Of a DNA stretch of 64,000 bases, positions 9,853 through 20,109 are shown one piece after another. The DNA comes from Tridacna crocea (taxonomy: Eukaryota; Mollusca; Bivalvia; Cardiida; Cardiidae): positions 1,317,001 to 1,381,000 of the forward strand of contig OX031058.1 of assembly GCA_943736015.1 (NCBI GenBank), read 5' to 3'. How positions within the stretch are numbered: the stretch's first letter is position 1; each line of letters begins with the position of its first letter. The notes beneath the pieces are model-generated. The model worked only from the letters and a program-made list of their open reading frames with translations, was not told the origin of the DNA and searched no databases. The position numbers were made by a program, and so were the translations under genes.

Positions 9853-10620
9853 TAGTTAGCGCTACCGCGTTGGAAAACTTGAAAGAACCATTTCTGATGC
9901 GAAGATTCTGGACCAGGGCCCGCATTCACCAACCATTCTTAAGAAGGTTATCAGTCTTATTCTCCAGCTTTTTTTGTTTTTAATTTTAAACTCATCTTCC
10001 AAGAAATGCTAGACTGTGATTGGATAATGCTCTAATATAAATCCTAAGAAATGGAGTATTACTCTAAAGTTCGGTGCACACAGTAAGATTTATCTCGTGA
10101 AGTTAATCTCAGGGATTTTTTACAAACTTTTGTACACACACCAATACAGATCTTATGGTGCTTTTCTCACCTGTCGGGTTTCGCCCGTTTCCCAACCGGA
10201 AAAATGCTAATTTATAGAACTAGTGTCAAAAAGATGCTTACAGAGCAAGACTAAGTGATCATGGTAAATATGTAAGATAATTATTGCTATTGCACTGGAA
10301 AACTTCCTCTCCATGCCGTAGTTCTTTAAGTCTTCTAATGTTCTTGTTGGAAAATTCGATGCCTGCCATTTTTTGTGTACCAGGAAGTGGCACACTCAAT
10401 GCGTATACTCTTATATCATCAACGAATCTACAGGTAACTCACCTTCCAGGAAATAGTAAGCTGTGATTAGACAATACTCCAATACAAATCTTGGAAATAG
10501 AGCATTGCTCTAAACCTAATACCGTATTATGAAACTCCAGAAAATCTTACTGTGTTAGGCATGTACCAACAGTATGATTTGTCTCATATTAAAAATTTCT
10601 GGGATTAATCTAGCCGTGAG
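9853..10620 (+). repeat. ~0.45-kb tandem repeat, units 1 (rest), 2 and 3 (part)
   Basis: CTTCCAAGAAATGCTAGACTG near 9992 recurs as CTTCCAGGAAATAGTAAGCTG near 10443. Each is followed by TGTGATT(G/A)GA, then AAATCCTAAGAAATGG-like and CAGTAAGATTT-like blocks. Function unknown. Confidence 0.6.
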
Positions 10621-11014
10621 TGTCGCGCTTTACACATCGCAAGCAACCTTGCAATTTGTTGCAATACGATTTTAAACTATAAATTTTATATGACAAACAT
10701 GGTTTATTCGCTTTAATCAGGCTGGTTGTCTTCTAGATGAAAATTAATACCCAATAAATTATTGTGCCAAAACACCGTTTAGTGTCTACTCATAGTATTA
10801 ATTGTTGGCCTCCCGTAAGACAATTATGAGAATTAATGTCTAAAGGGTTGGCAGAAATGTAGGTCAGCGGAAATGTGTGCCAATGACTGTCGTTAACATG
10901 GAAGTTATAGCTATGTAAATTTGAAAGTCGTGCTGTCGTGACAAGTTAACCACGTGTAACCGACATATCGACACCTGCGGTACGATGCGAAACTCTTAAC
11001 CAAAAGATGTCGTG
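10620..11014. other. AT-rich stretch without recognised genes
   Basis: Nothing beyond simple sequence was recognised. Confidence 0.5.
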
Positions 11015-11039
11015 TTTAAAGATGGGTCCCTATAAAGTA

Positions 11040-11222
11040 AGAAACGGAACCGAAACGAAACGCAACGAAACGGAACGAAACGTTACGAAACGGAACGAAA
11101 CGTTACGAAACGAAACGAAACGCAACGAAACGAAACGCAACGAAACGGAACGAAACGAAACGAAATAGAACGAAACGGAATATAACGTGAACGAAACGAA
11201 ACGGAACGAAACGAAATGAAAT
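11040..11222 (+). repeat. (GAAACGnAAC)n minisatellite, left arm
   Basis: Imperfect array of GAAACGAAACGCAAC-type units; variants contain GGAAC, GTTAC and GCAAC. Confidence 0.92.
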
Positions 11223-11539
11223 CTAGCAGCGTTTTTTTTTAAACTTATCTTTTTGTCTCAATTTATCGTTTTTCTGTTGTACTGTTTCCAATTGTTTTAT
11301 CCCACAGTGTATTTAAGGCACAAAAAGGATTATGTCGCTGAATTTTTGCGATTATTTTGCATTGAAAATCTGGTCAAAGTCAAGATTAAGCACTTAAAAC
11401 GATAATCCTCTACAAGGGAGTGTAGTTTTAAGGTTGCACAAAAAACATATTAGGTGCAATTTTAAATATTTGACGTGTAGAGAAAATTTGATTTTGTTCT
11501 GTCACTATGGTATCAGAGTATTATCACAGGGCGCCGGAA

Positions 11540-11755
11540 TATGGCGAGCCTGGGTAGCACAGTTGGTAGCGTACAGGACTTCAAAACATGGGTCGCCGGT
11601 TCAAATATCCATTCGACAAATTTCTTTCCAAAGATTGATGATAGTCATTGCGACAGGATTCATTCCTCTCTCTCCTGTGATCACCGATAGTAAGCGATTA
11701 AAAGCAGCCAGTGGCTTGGGAAGAATATTACTCTCGAAGTACCAAAAGTAAAAAT
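11540..11755 (+). mobile_element. tRNA-derived SINE
   Basis: TAGCACAGTTGGTAGCGTACAG head, GGTTCAAATATCC B box, then the body GATTGATGATAGTCATTGCG and CAGCCAGTGGCTTGGG. Confidence 0.8.
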
Positions 11756-11810
11756 AACAGCAGGAAAACACAGATAGGTTAAATGCAGCGATTTTGTTTG
11801 GTTTGTATTA

Positions 11811-11957
11811 GAGTTTAATGCCTTTTTAACAGCGTGGGTCATATCATGGCGGTCAGTGTCGCACTAATGTGTTTCCTGGCTTTTACACACCAGTACTGAC
11901 CAAGTCCAGGTCACGAGTCTGATGCGCTAACCACTGAGCGATCCGGCCGGGCCAAAT
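11811..11957 (-). mobile_element. tRNA-derived SINE (second type, truncated)
   Basis: TAACAGCGTGGGTCATATCATGGCGGTCAGTG tail region (given by parts) and a head ending GCGCTAACCACTGAGCGATCC, as in 32820-33099. Confidence 0.7.
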
Positions 11958-12006
11958 GTAGCGATACATGCAACGATACAACTCATGTTGTATAGGGCGT
12001 TAGATC

Positions 12007-12080
12007 TTAAGACATTGTAGTAAAGAGAGAAAATGCTGGTAACGAACATTTTATCCTTTTCTTAAAACATTTTCAAAAGT
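12007..12080. mobile_element. Family 1 MITE, degraded hairpin
   Basis: ACATTGTAGTAAAGAGAGAAAATGCTGG...CATTTTATCCTTTTC remains; ends lost. Confidence 0.6.
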
Positions 12081-12188
12081 ACTAGTATTCTCCTTTAGGG
12101 GCAGTGGAACTCATGATTTTGTAACAAGGGGTTTGTTTCTTTCATGTTTAAATCGAAAACTGAGGTCATATCTGTTCTGCAATGAGAG

Positions 12189-12330
12189 CTGTGATCGTAT
12201 GGTGGTTAGTGCTTTGCGAAGTAGCCGACATTCCCGGTTTGAATCCTGGTTACGGCAGGTCTGTGACCGTCGCTATCTCGGCACAGCTTAACAATTTTTA
12301 GCTGGCCTTTGGGTTGTAAGGCGTCTTACA
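12189..12330 (+). mobile_element. Possible tRNA-derived SINE
   Basis: ATGGTGGTTAGTGCTTTGC with CGGTTTGAATCCTGG resembles A and B boxes; the body is unlike the other SINEs. Confidence 0.4.
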
Positions 12331-12471
12331 CCACTTTTCATACGATTTCAATTCTATGACTGCTTCGGTTGACTCTGCTGACGTTTTTTATTGTTTTTAC
12401 CACACAAGCAATTTCATCTCTTTCCTCTTTGTTGTGCATATTGTTGAAAATGTAACACTACGATTAGATAC

Positions 12472-12692
12472 GAGCCTTGCTTTTGGCAAAAGGGGGTTTA
12501 ATGCCTCGCAGTTATACATGATACCAAGTAGGTCATCATATTATTATGGATACATAATTTCCCTCTTTGTTTAAAAGCCGACTGAATCACAAAGTACACT
12601 GGTCCTTTGACAGGTAGAATATTGACTAGGTAGAATATTGACTAACTAGCAAACATTTTCGATTAAGATCAGCCTGCACAGATTGCGCCATG
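12472..12692. mobile_element. Family 2 MITE, degraded
   Basis: CAAAAGGGGGTTTAATGCCTC end, ATGATACCAAGTAGGTC arm, and half core ATCAGCCTGCACAG near 12670. Confidence 0.6.
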
Positions 12693-12817
12693 CAGCGATA
12701 CAACTGATATAATGTTTAGTTGAAACATTTTTATCTTACATCGATTTAAAAACAAGTTCTTACAACTTGTACTTATCTCTCGCTATTCTGCTTCCTCGGA
12801 ACTAAACCAGTACTCGC

Positions 12818-12945
12818 GCCAAATGTGTGGGCTAAAGAAAAATCCCAAATCTGACACCCGCTCCCGTGTATCGAACTCGGGACCTGATGATTATGAGGCC
12901 GACGCTCAACCCTACGACCACGGACGCCACACAATAATGTTGAAA
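12818..12945 (-). mobile_element. tRNA-like SINE head
   Basis: On the minus strand GGCGTCCGTGGTCGTAGGGT and GAGTTCGATACACGGG resemble A and B boxes. The head differs from the other SINEs. No clear tail. Confidence 0.5.
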
Positions 12946-13046
12946 AGGGTGTTAGACACTATACAGTCAATAAAATCAAGCGTTGGAATATTTCAAATAT
13001 GTTTTTTTTTTCCCAGGGTTTTAATTCTTAATTTGAACAATATTCT

Positions 13047-13304
13047 GTAAAAGAGAGCTTAACGAATCCGTAAACCGTAAACAGTATCCACCCAGGTCAG
13101 CCTGCGCAGTCCCCGCAGGGTGACGTGAGCCGAAACCTTTCCCTATTGGTCACTTTTCTGCATATCAAAGGACCAGAGTACTTCATGTTACAGTGCAAAG
13201 TTACACACAAAAAAAGACTTCATGGATCTAAAATTGTGTGAGGACCTACTTGGTATCGTGCATCACGGAGATATATTAAGCCCCTTTTTTCCGGAGCATG
13301 GTTC
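13047..13304. mobile_element. Family 2 hairpin MITE
   Basis: GAGAGCTTAACGAATCCG end, worn core CCCAGGTCAGCCTGCGCAG..., right end ATTAAGCCCCTTTTTTCCGG. Confidence 0.78.
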
Positions 13305-13579
13305 ATTGTATATTTTGTGAACTGTAAGTTAGTATTAACTTATTTTAAAGTCATCTTTTGGGGCTACTGTAAGTTAAAATTTCTTTATGTACTTTTTAAG
13401 AAACCTCTATTTCTATTTAAAATGAACCAGTACAGAGCAAACTGGAAGGTTTCAAACAGTGACTGAAAGGGAAAAATAGTGCATAAAACTTTTGATGTAT
13501 CCAGAAACCTTAAAATGAATAGGTACATATGCCGCAGACATAATTTCTCTTAGAAAAATAATTTCAAACCTAACATTTT

Positions 13580-13800
13580 CCAGGGTCCTGAGTGGCTCAG
13601 TAGTAAAGTGTAGGACTTGTGACCTGGAGGCTTTGGGCTCAATCTTCACTGGATCCACTGGCTTTTTTGTAGCAAGATCATTCAGAACCCTAGCCAAGTA
13701 CTGGTGGAACTCACAATACATGAATCTGTGAGCTGTTGCCGTGATATAACTGAAAAATTGTTGAAAGCGGCGTTCAATCTAGAATCAGTCAATCAATCAA
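13580..13800 (+). mobile_element. tRNA-derived SINE
   Basis: GAGTGGCTCAGTAGTAAAG head, body ending TGTTGAAAGCGGCGTTCAA, tail CAATCAATC. Confidence 0.7.
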
Positions 13801-14104
13801 AATCGTCTGTCCCGGTCTCGACGATTTTTTATGTATGTCTGTTTCATGCAAAAAAAAAAAGACATTCAATATAATTAGCCATGTTCAGTGACATAAGGTC
13901 TTCGAGGCTACTATTTTGGGATGGAAATCAAAGTGATTGAAAAACAGACAGTGCATGAAGAAAGGTGATATCTGCACAAATGTACGAAATTTAAATAAAG
14001 ACTCAAAACCGGCATTCTAATTCGCCTGATATAAAATGGATTATTTTTCTAAAGCATCTTGTAAGAATCCAAACCGGTTTCATTACCGGCAGTAGGTGTT
14101 ATCA

Positions 14105-14415
14105 AAAGGTCTCGGTAGCTCAGTCAGTACTGTACAGGACTTGAGAACAGATAGTCGCTGGTTCGATTCCCTACTCTGCCAATTTCTTTTCGAGGATTGA
14201 TGATAGTCATTGCAGCAAGATTCATTCCTCTTTCGTCGAAGGCCGTTGTGTCGGCGAGGGTTATGTAGAAAAGCAGAAAAATGGCATGTAAACAACGTTA
14301 TGTTTAAAACTTTTGTAAGAAATTCCAGGAAAGCACCGGTAGACCCGTACTGGCAGCTGCTTTGTAATTGAAATTATGTTGAAATCGGCGTTTAACGCCA
14401 TACAAAATCAATCAT
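14105..14415 (+). mobile_element. tRNA-derived SINE, near full length
   Basis: GGTAGCTCAGTCAGTACTG (A box), GGTTCGATTCCC (B box), the body GATTGATGATAGTCATTGC, end TGTTGAAATCGGCGTTTAAC and tail CAATCATTCAT. Confidence 0.85.
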
Positions 14416-14549
14416 TCATAATCGGTTATCAGTGCATTCAACCTTGCTGTATTTGGACATGAATTTTTAATCACAGTATTTATGGAAACAATATACAAAA
14501 TATCAACCAGACTGCGACGTATTTGCAGTACTGATGGCTGCCAAAAACC

Positions 14550-14935
14550 ATCTTTGTCAGCCAAGGCTGACGATTCGCTACGCTACTCTACCCTTGGCGG
14601 GATTTTTACATTTCCCCCAATACGCTTTTTCATTGGATGCAGCCAGTCCTAACTGCAACGGATGAAATCGCTCGTAGCATTTCATCTTTGATAAAAATAG
14701 ATCAAGATCACTACCTTTCGAATAGAAGGCAAACATGGAAACCCACGTGGATGTCTGCTTATCGCTTTCATGTGTATTCGTAAGCGGTTTGTAAACCGAT
14801 ATTTCATTGGCTTTTAGAAATATGATGTAAAGGGTGTAATAGAGGGCGCATCGCAGGAATCTCGAAATCGGGCTCAATTAGCCAAGGTAAGATCCAGGTA
14901 GTGATCGTAACCTTGGCTCCCGGAGATGGCCAGAA
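14550..14935. repeat. Repeat R5, copy 1 (GCCAAGGTTACGATCAC-type ends)
   Basis: The left end TCAGCCAAGGCTGACGATTCG and the right end GTGATCGTAACCTTGGCTC share the blocks of the short hairpin at 55139-55218. A 99-codon minus-strand frame inside (14877-14578) matches nothing I recognise. Confidence 0.5.
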
Positions 14936-15180
14936 ACATGAAGAACATTTTATTGGAGATTTATGTCATAACAAAGTAAACAATAGTCTAAGTTCACTCA
15001 AACCAACATTAAAATAAAATGTCTTCATTTAAATTGTCAAAATTCACCAAAGTATCATAATCATAGTGCGCCGTCAAAATTTTAAGTCTTACTTCGTAAC
15101 AATTTCGGCAATCAAAAGTAGGGTTATTTACAAAAACAAATTATGTTTTCCTTCTGCTTGATTTTGTACCAAAAATAGCA

Positions 15181-15362
15181 CTCCGTTTCGTTTCGTTCCG
15201 TTTCGTTCTCGTTCCATTCCGTTTCGTTCTATTTCGTTTCGTTTCGTTCCGTTTCGTTGCGTTTCGTTCCGTTTCGTTGCGTTTCGTTTCGTTTCGTAAC
15301 GTTTCGTTCCGTTTCGTTGCGTTTCGTTTCGTTTCGTTGCGTTTCGTTTCGGTTCCGTTTCT
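15181..15362 (-). repeat. (GAAACGnAAC)n minisatellite, right arm (inverted)
   Basis: Same unit as the left arm read on the minus strand; unit order differs between arms. Open frames here encode only RFVSFR-like simple repeats. Confidence 0.92.
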
Positions 15363-15394
15363 CAGTTTATAGGGACCCTTTAAAGATCTGTAGT

Positions 15395-15475
15395 CAGAAA
15401 TGCTTTGAAAATATTAATGGAAAAGGTCAAACTGTTGTTTACCAGCATTTCTTCTTTTCTCAGAAAGGTTTCAAT
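15395..15475. mobile_element. Family 1 MITE fragment, degraded
   Basis: TGGAAAAGG...TTTACCAGCATTTCTTCTTTTC resembles half of the hairpin. Confidence 0.4.
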
Positions 15476-15836
15476 CTTATCATAGACAGAAATGACCACT
15501 TAGGCAATATTATTTTTTCGTCAGCAAACACTGTCGGTTTGGTCTAGTCCAAATTCTGTCGTTTGGTTGCTTTCCCACAGGAATATTTTATTTTCTCAAT
15601 GACTATCATCAATCCTGAACGGCTTAAACGGCTTAAATGTAAGGCATTTCGAAAACAGTTCGGAAAAAGAAGAGAATACTGATAAGCAACACTTTAACCC
15701 TTTGCCACGTTTTTTGCGCTTTCTATCCCCATTGTTTGATTTCACGTTTAACTTGTTGTCTACCTAAATAGCCTATGGAAAAATCTCACTTTTAAAATTC
15801 CCTATTACACGCAGCCATTTAATAACCAACAATTGC

Positions 15837-16065
15837 TTAACCCATTACCACACAATCCCTACTTTTGATGACCCTGAGAAAGAAGCCTTTAGAAAACATG
15901 GTAGGGAAAGGAGAAAATGCTGGTAACCAGCATTTTCTCCTTTTCCCACAATGTTTTCTACCCTTCACTAAACAAAGTTCAAATTTCTACCCACTGTTAT
16001 TTTGTCGTCTGCAAATGCTTTCCATTTGGACAAACCTAAAATTTGATAATCTGGTAATGAGTTAA
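15837..16065 (+). mobile_element. Family 1 TTAA hairpin MITE
   Basis: TTAA-CCCATTACCACACAA at the left, GGTAATGAG-TTAA at the right. Short arm GAGAAAGAAGCC, then hairpin 15892-15958, then long arm GTCGTCTGCAAATGC. Confidence 0.92.
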
Positions 16066-16099
16066 AGAATCCGGATGAGAGGGCACATGTTAGTTTTAG

Positions 16100-16265
16100 A
16101 TTAAACATATTTTATTCGTGAACTGAATGGGGTCGGGCCACAAGTTCTTACAACTTAGATTCGGCCCTTCCCCTACAATCAAATAAAGAAATTATCCGAT
16201 CCGAGGATCGAACCAGCGACCTCCTATTCTCAAGTCTTGTGCCGACTGAGCTACCGGAGCTCGGC
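16100..16265 (-). mobile_element. tRNA-derived SINE, truncated
   Basis: Minus-strand head GGTAGCTCAGTCGGCACAAG and B box GGTTCGATCC; the body is unlike the main group. Confidence 0.6.
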
Positions 16266-16644
16266 TAGACTTGAATAAACAAAACGATACAGATCATCTA
16301 TGGCGTAGGAAAAGCCACTGGTCTCGCCTACGGAGCCGAAAGGATTACCAAAAAAATAATAAACCTGCTTCCTCGTATTTGATTTCAATTTAGTCATTAT
16401 AATACAAGGTGTTTAGTTTCTATCTGAATATGAAAGTGATATTTCAAGCCACGTGCTTTATCACAGCCCTACTAGGAATATGCTGATAGGATTTTCCATG
16501 AAAATTCCAAATGAAATGCAGCGGCCACTTTTCGAAAATTACAAGGGTGTTGCGCCACTGTGAACTTCCGGGTTATATTAGTCAAAAGTAGTCCCATTTG
16601 AAAATTTGAGACAAGCACCTGTGCTTTATGGTTTTATCAGACAA

Positions 16645-16703
16645 AATTGTGAAACGAAAGAAAGCATTATGGTTACCAGCATTTTCTCTTTTTGGCCCAC
16701 AAT
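16645..16703. mobile_element. Family 1 MITE fragment
   Basis: ATGGTTACCAGCATTTTCTC remains, followed by GGCCCACAAT. Confidence 0.55.
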
Positions 16704-16728
16704 CGGAGGGATTGATGGTATTCTAAAT

Positions 16729-16836
16729 CCATTATTTCTTTTCCAAACTCTATGTTGTCGGTAGTAATTAGAATTGTCTCGATGAGTCGATTTTAATGAG
16801 TACCCATAACATAGAGTTTGGAAGAGAATAATTAGT
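16729..16836. repeat. Short inverted repeat
   Basis: ATTATTTCTTTTCCAAACTC pairs imperfectly with GAGTTTGGAAGAGAATAAT across a 52-bp loop. Confidence 0.6.
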
Positions 16837-16839
16837 ATC

Positions 16840-17590
16840 GTCAGTTTTGAAATTAAAATTACTCCTATTTGGAGCCCTGCCACAATACTTTCTTACTGTT
16901 TTTAGTATTTTCTTTTCTTTCACACAAGGCTTTCTTCTGTTTCAAAGGCAAAATTTATAACTCAGTCCACATTCTATTTGTTTTCCGTATGCGTCTTCTA
17001 ATAGGACAAGTCCAACACCATCTTATTTAGTAAACAGCTGAAAGAGCAGCTTACGTTATGATGCGGCATCATAACTGTGTTCTTTAAGTCACGGAGTTTT
17101 AAGGGAGATATTTAACATACAAACACTTTTGATAAATGGATTTTTCTGTTTTAATTTTATTTTCAAAACAGGCTTTTATATGGAGAATTGATATCAGCCA
17201 TGTTTAGAATAGATCTATATAAATACATGGCACCTTAAACGCTATGGACAAAAAAAGGGATTGGCTGTGAGCAAATTCCTTGTCCGCTTTCATGCTGTTC
17301 AAATTGGGTTGCTCACATGAAATTTGTCGGTGATTATGAGTTAATGTGAGGTTTTAAGGATATTTCTGTTTTTCTGAATTCGTCAGAGAAGTCATCACAT
17401 TGTTAAACAGTTTTTATAGAAATGGGAATAAAAATTCTGTGACCAATCACGCAAAAAGGGATCATCTGGGAGTTCTGTACATCAATTAGATGAAAACAGG
17501 TCAACGATAGTGCAGGTCTATTAAGTTGATAATTCAAAAATGATTGTATAACAAGGTACAATGACCACTTTTCATACAGAAAATGTCGTT
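16840..17590. other. Stretch without recognised genes
   Basis: AT-rich; no exon or bounded repeat was recognised. Confidence 0.5.
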
Positions 17591-17593
17591 AAA

Positions 17594-17692
17594 GCGAAAC
17601 GTGTCAACCCTGGTCAGCCTGTGCAATTTGCGCAGTCTGACCAGGGTTGATACTTTTCGCAGTTCCCAGAAGGCCCCTTTTTGCGTGACGGA
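17594..17692. mobile_element. Family 2 MITE, core only
   Basis: CCTGGTCAGCC/GACCAGG stem, a further paired variant of the core, then TTTTCGCAG and GGCCCCTTTTTGCG. Confidence 0.65.
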
Positions 17693-17694
17693 TC

Positions 17695-18380
17695 ACAAAT
17701 TTAATATTCTATATATCCTGTATGTGTGAAATTTGATCACGCTCTGATCTCACATTTCTCTTTCACAAAACGTGTTTTCTATTCTTGCATGCACTTATAT
17801 CATTATTTTACTTTTACCTGTATTTATTATGAAATATTTTCGTTTTTAGATGGTATAACCAAATTTCATCAAAATGTTTCAAACCCTTGCAAACTGTTGA
17901 CTGTATAATTCAGCCACTCTTGATTTTTTCCAGCGCCTACAACTCACAGTGATATTTGAAAAAAAATTCTATTCTATTACTTCTTCTGAGGGACAGTAGC
18001 CCTCCTGGGAAAGGTGCTTTAAAGGGAGCATTTCAGATTTTTAAAATCTCACCAAACTTACAAAATACTTCACCATAGCTTAAGTACATGTATATGATAA
18101 CGTGTAATTCACCAGTAAAGCAGAATGCATAAGTAACAAAAGAAAACATCAAGAAGAAATACATAAGTATAAAAAATGCATTTTTCTAATACTATTTCCT
18201 TAAGCAACCACATGACTGATTCATATGGGGACAACTGGTCTATTAAAATAAGTGTATCAAATTTACAATAGATTTTTCATTTGTTTTTGATTTTTCTCAC
18301 TACATTGATAATTCAAACAAATTCCTGTTTTTGTTTGTCTAACGAATCTCTAATTAGAACAAGATATAGTGGAAAAAAAT
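17695..18380. other. Stretch without recognised genes
   Basis: AT-rich; only simple sequence was recognised. Confidence 0.5.
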
Positions 18381-18384
18381 TTCG

Positions 18385-18640
18385 TCATCACTATTGTAGA
18401 AAATAGCCTTTATCAATACGTCTGAGGAGAAATGAGGCCTGTTTTAGCTCCAGATTTCTCAAAACTGCTGATCCTAGCTGAATGAATTGCACCAGGTAGC
18501 GTTTTATTGAGTAAACATTTATTTTAGTTTGAAATTCAAAGTAAGGTTTGTCGCGTAGAAAAGTAGTCCGGTTCTGTACCCAGGTTGCCCAAATTAGATA
18601 GATGAGTATTTATAGAATGCCATTCAGCGGGAGATAATGG
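18385..18640. repeat. Element F, single arm
   Basis: GAAAATAGCCTTTATCAATACG through TAGCGTTTTATTGAGTAAA to GAATGCCATTCAGCGGGAG. Only one arm is present. Confidence 0.75.
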
Positions 18641-18789
18641 TTCGCATGATGCAATAGATAGTTCCCTGAAAAAATTAACAAACTGTCAACTGATACTTTA
18701 CGGTTAATATAATTCATAAAGTTACCTGCGGTTGAAACTATCGCGGTGTTATATTCACTTCCGGCACACGACTTCTTTGCGCCCTGCAG

Positions 18790-18976
18790 CAGACGTTTTA
18801 GTTTATTAAAACACTGTAACAAAAGGGGAAATGGCTTGTTTCGGGCCATTTCTCCTTTTGTTACAATGTTTTCACTTGTATTCTTGGACTATCCTTTAAT
18901 CCATACCGATTAACCGTTTTATAAAGAGGATCATAGTTGTCTGCGAATAAAAAATGTTTCTGTGGTTAAAGAGTCA
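18790..18976 (+). mobile_element. Family 1 MITE with divergent hairpin (subtype 3)
   Basis: Hairpin 18809-18873: ACTGTAACAAAAGGGGAAATGGC against GCCATTTCTCCTTTTGTTACA (given as two arms). Both arms differ together from the main type (GTAAC instead of GTGGG). Right end GTGGTTAAAGAG. Confidence 0.7.
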
Positions 18977-19001
18977 ACACTTTATCAGAGATGTCGGAGT
19001 T

Positions 19002-19226
19002 TTAACTCTATACCACACAACACTTTAGACTTATCCAAATTGAAAGAATTTGCAGACGACAATTCATAGGAGGCTTAAATGGCGGAATTTGTCATTGATA
19101 GTGTAGAAAACATTGTGGAAAAAGGAGAAAATGCTGGTTACCAGCATTTTCGCCTTTTCCCACAATGTTTTCAAAAGGCTTTGTTCCCAGGGTTTTTAAA
19201 ACCAAGGATTGTTAGGTAAAGTTTGA
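19002..19226 (-). mobile_element. Family 1 TTAA hairpin MITE
   Basis: TTAA-CTCTATACCACACAA left end; long arm GCAGACGAC on the left; right TTAA mutated to TTGA. Confidence 0.86.
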
Positions 19227-19284
19227 ACAAGATTGTAAGAAAAGGAGTGTTTTTTTTTTTTGTATTCCCCGCCTTATTTCGTTT

Positions 19285-19539
19285 TCTTTCGAACAAGGGG
19301 TCGTGGGTTCGATCTCTGGCTCGGCCAATTTCTTTCGGGGGATTGATGATAGCCATTGGTCCAGGATTCATTCCTCTCCAACCTCAGATCATTGTTTCGG
19401 TGATGGTTATGTGGGAAAGCAGCCATTGGCTTGGAAAGGATATTGTGCGGAGTACTGGTAACAGAGCTTCCAGGAAAGCAGGGACAGGTGCACTGGCCTC
19501 CGCGATATAACTGAAATAATGTTGAAAACGGCGTTAAAC

Positions 19540-19575
<36 letters not shown>
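19285..19575 (+). mobile_element. tRNA-derived SINE, 5' truncated
   Basis: Begins within the tRNA head (GTGGGTTCGATCTCTGG). The body is complete to TGTTGAAAACGGCGTTAAAC, and the tail is (CAAT)n, seven units. Confidence 0.8.
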
Positions 19576-19578
<3 letters not shown>

Positions 19579-19807
19579 TTTTCTTTCATAGACAGATATA
19601 ATCTAGTAAGCCGCACTCTATTTGTCGTCTGCGAACGATTTGGATATGATAAGATTAAAATGTTTTTCTTAGATAAAGAGTTAGGAACATAAATTACAAT
19701 ATGACATGACTGTGTTTTATATGTAGCTGAATCATTCTTGCTGTCAGGCTTTAACTTCCTCATCAAAGTTAAAACACAGGATATTAATTTATTGATCAAT
19801 CGATATC

Positions 19808-19875
19808 GATTGATTGATTGATTTTTAGGCGTGTTTTATTCAGCTTTTCAACATTATTTCGGTCACATCTCGATG
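19808..19875 (-). mobile_element. SINE 3'-end fragment
   Basis: TGATTGATTGATT followed by CTTTTCAACATTATTTCGG, the inverted SINE tail. Confidence 0.6.
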
Positions 19876-19884
19876 AAAGATCGG

Positions 19885-20109
19885 TTAACACTTTACCACA
19901 TAACCCTGACTTTTAACAACCATGAGAAAGAAGCCTTTCAGAAAACATTGTAGGAAAAGGAGAAAATGCTGGTAACCAGCATTTTCTCCTTTTCCCACAA
20001 TGTTTTCTGCCCTGCTTGAAACAAATTCCAGTTTTTTAGTTATGTTTTTTTTTTTGTCGTGCTTTCAATTTGGACCAGTCTGAAATTTTGGTGTTTGGTA
20101 AAGAGTTAA
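19885..20109 (+). mobile_element. Family 1 TTAA hairpin MITE
   Basis: TTAA on both sides. Stem 19942-20007 with one G/A mismatch (GTAGGAAAAGG against CCTTTTCCCAC). The long arm is worn. Confidence 0.9.

Larger units (their letters stand above)
11024..15378. mobile_element. 4355-bp element with GAAACG-repeat inverted ends and 9-bp target duplication
   Basis: Starts GGGTCCCTATAAAGTAAG and ends with TTATAGGGACCC. TTTAAAGAT flanks it exactly on both sides (11015-11023, 15379-15387). Each arm is about 200 bp of tandem GAAACG(A/G/C/T) hexamer-like units (11040-11222; 15181-15362, inverted). A 9-bp duplication and long ends recall Mutator-like or foldback elements, but no transposase is visible. 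The interior is non-coding and carries SINEs. Confidence 0.82.

Noticed and set aside
14578..14877. 99-codon minus-strand frame as a gene
   Set aside because: No recognised motif, lies inside repeat R5 within a non-coding transposon interior. It could be a captured fragment but nothing supports that.
11024..15378. Treating the two GAAACG arrays as independent satellites
   Set aside because: The exact 9-bp flanking duplication and matching GGGTCCCTATAAA borders indicate one inserted unit.
15257..15547. RFVSFR-repeat protein
   Set aside because: Translation of the GAAACG minisatellite arm.
1431..16265. tRNA genes (A and B boxes at 1650-1735, 14110-14180, 16205-16260 and elsewhere)
   Set aside because: Cloverleaf pairing is incomplete, the same heads recur with the same SINE bodies and tails, and several have target duplications. 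They are tRNA-derived SINEs.
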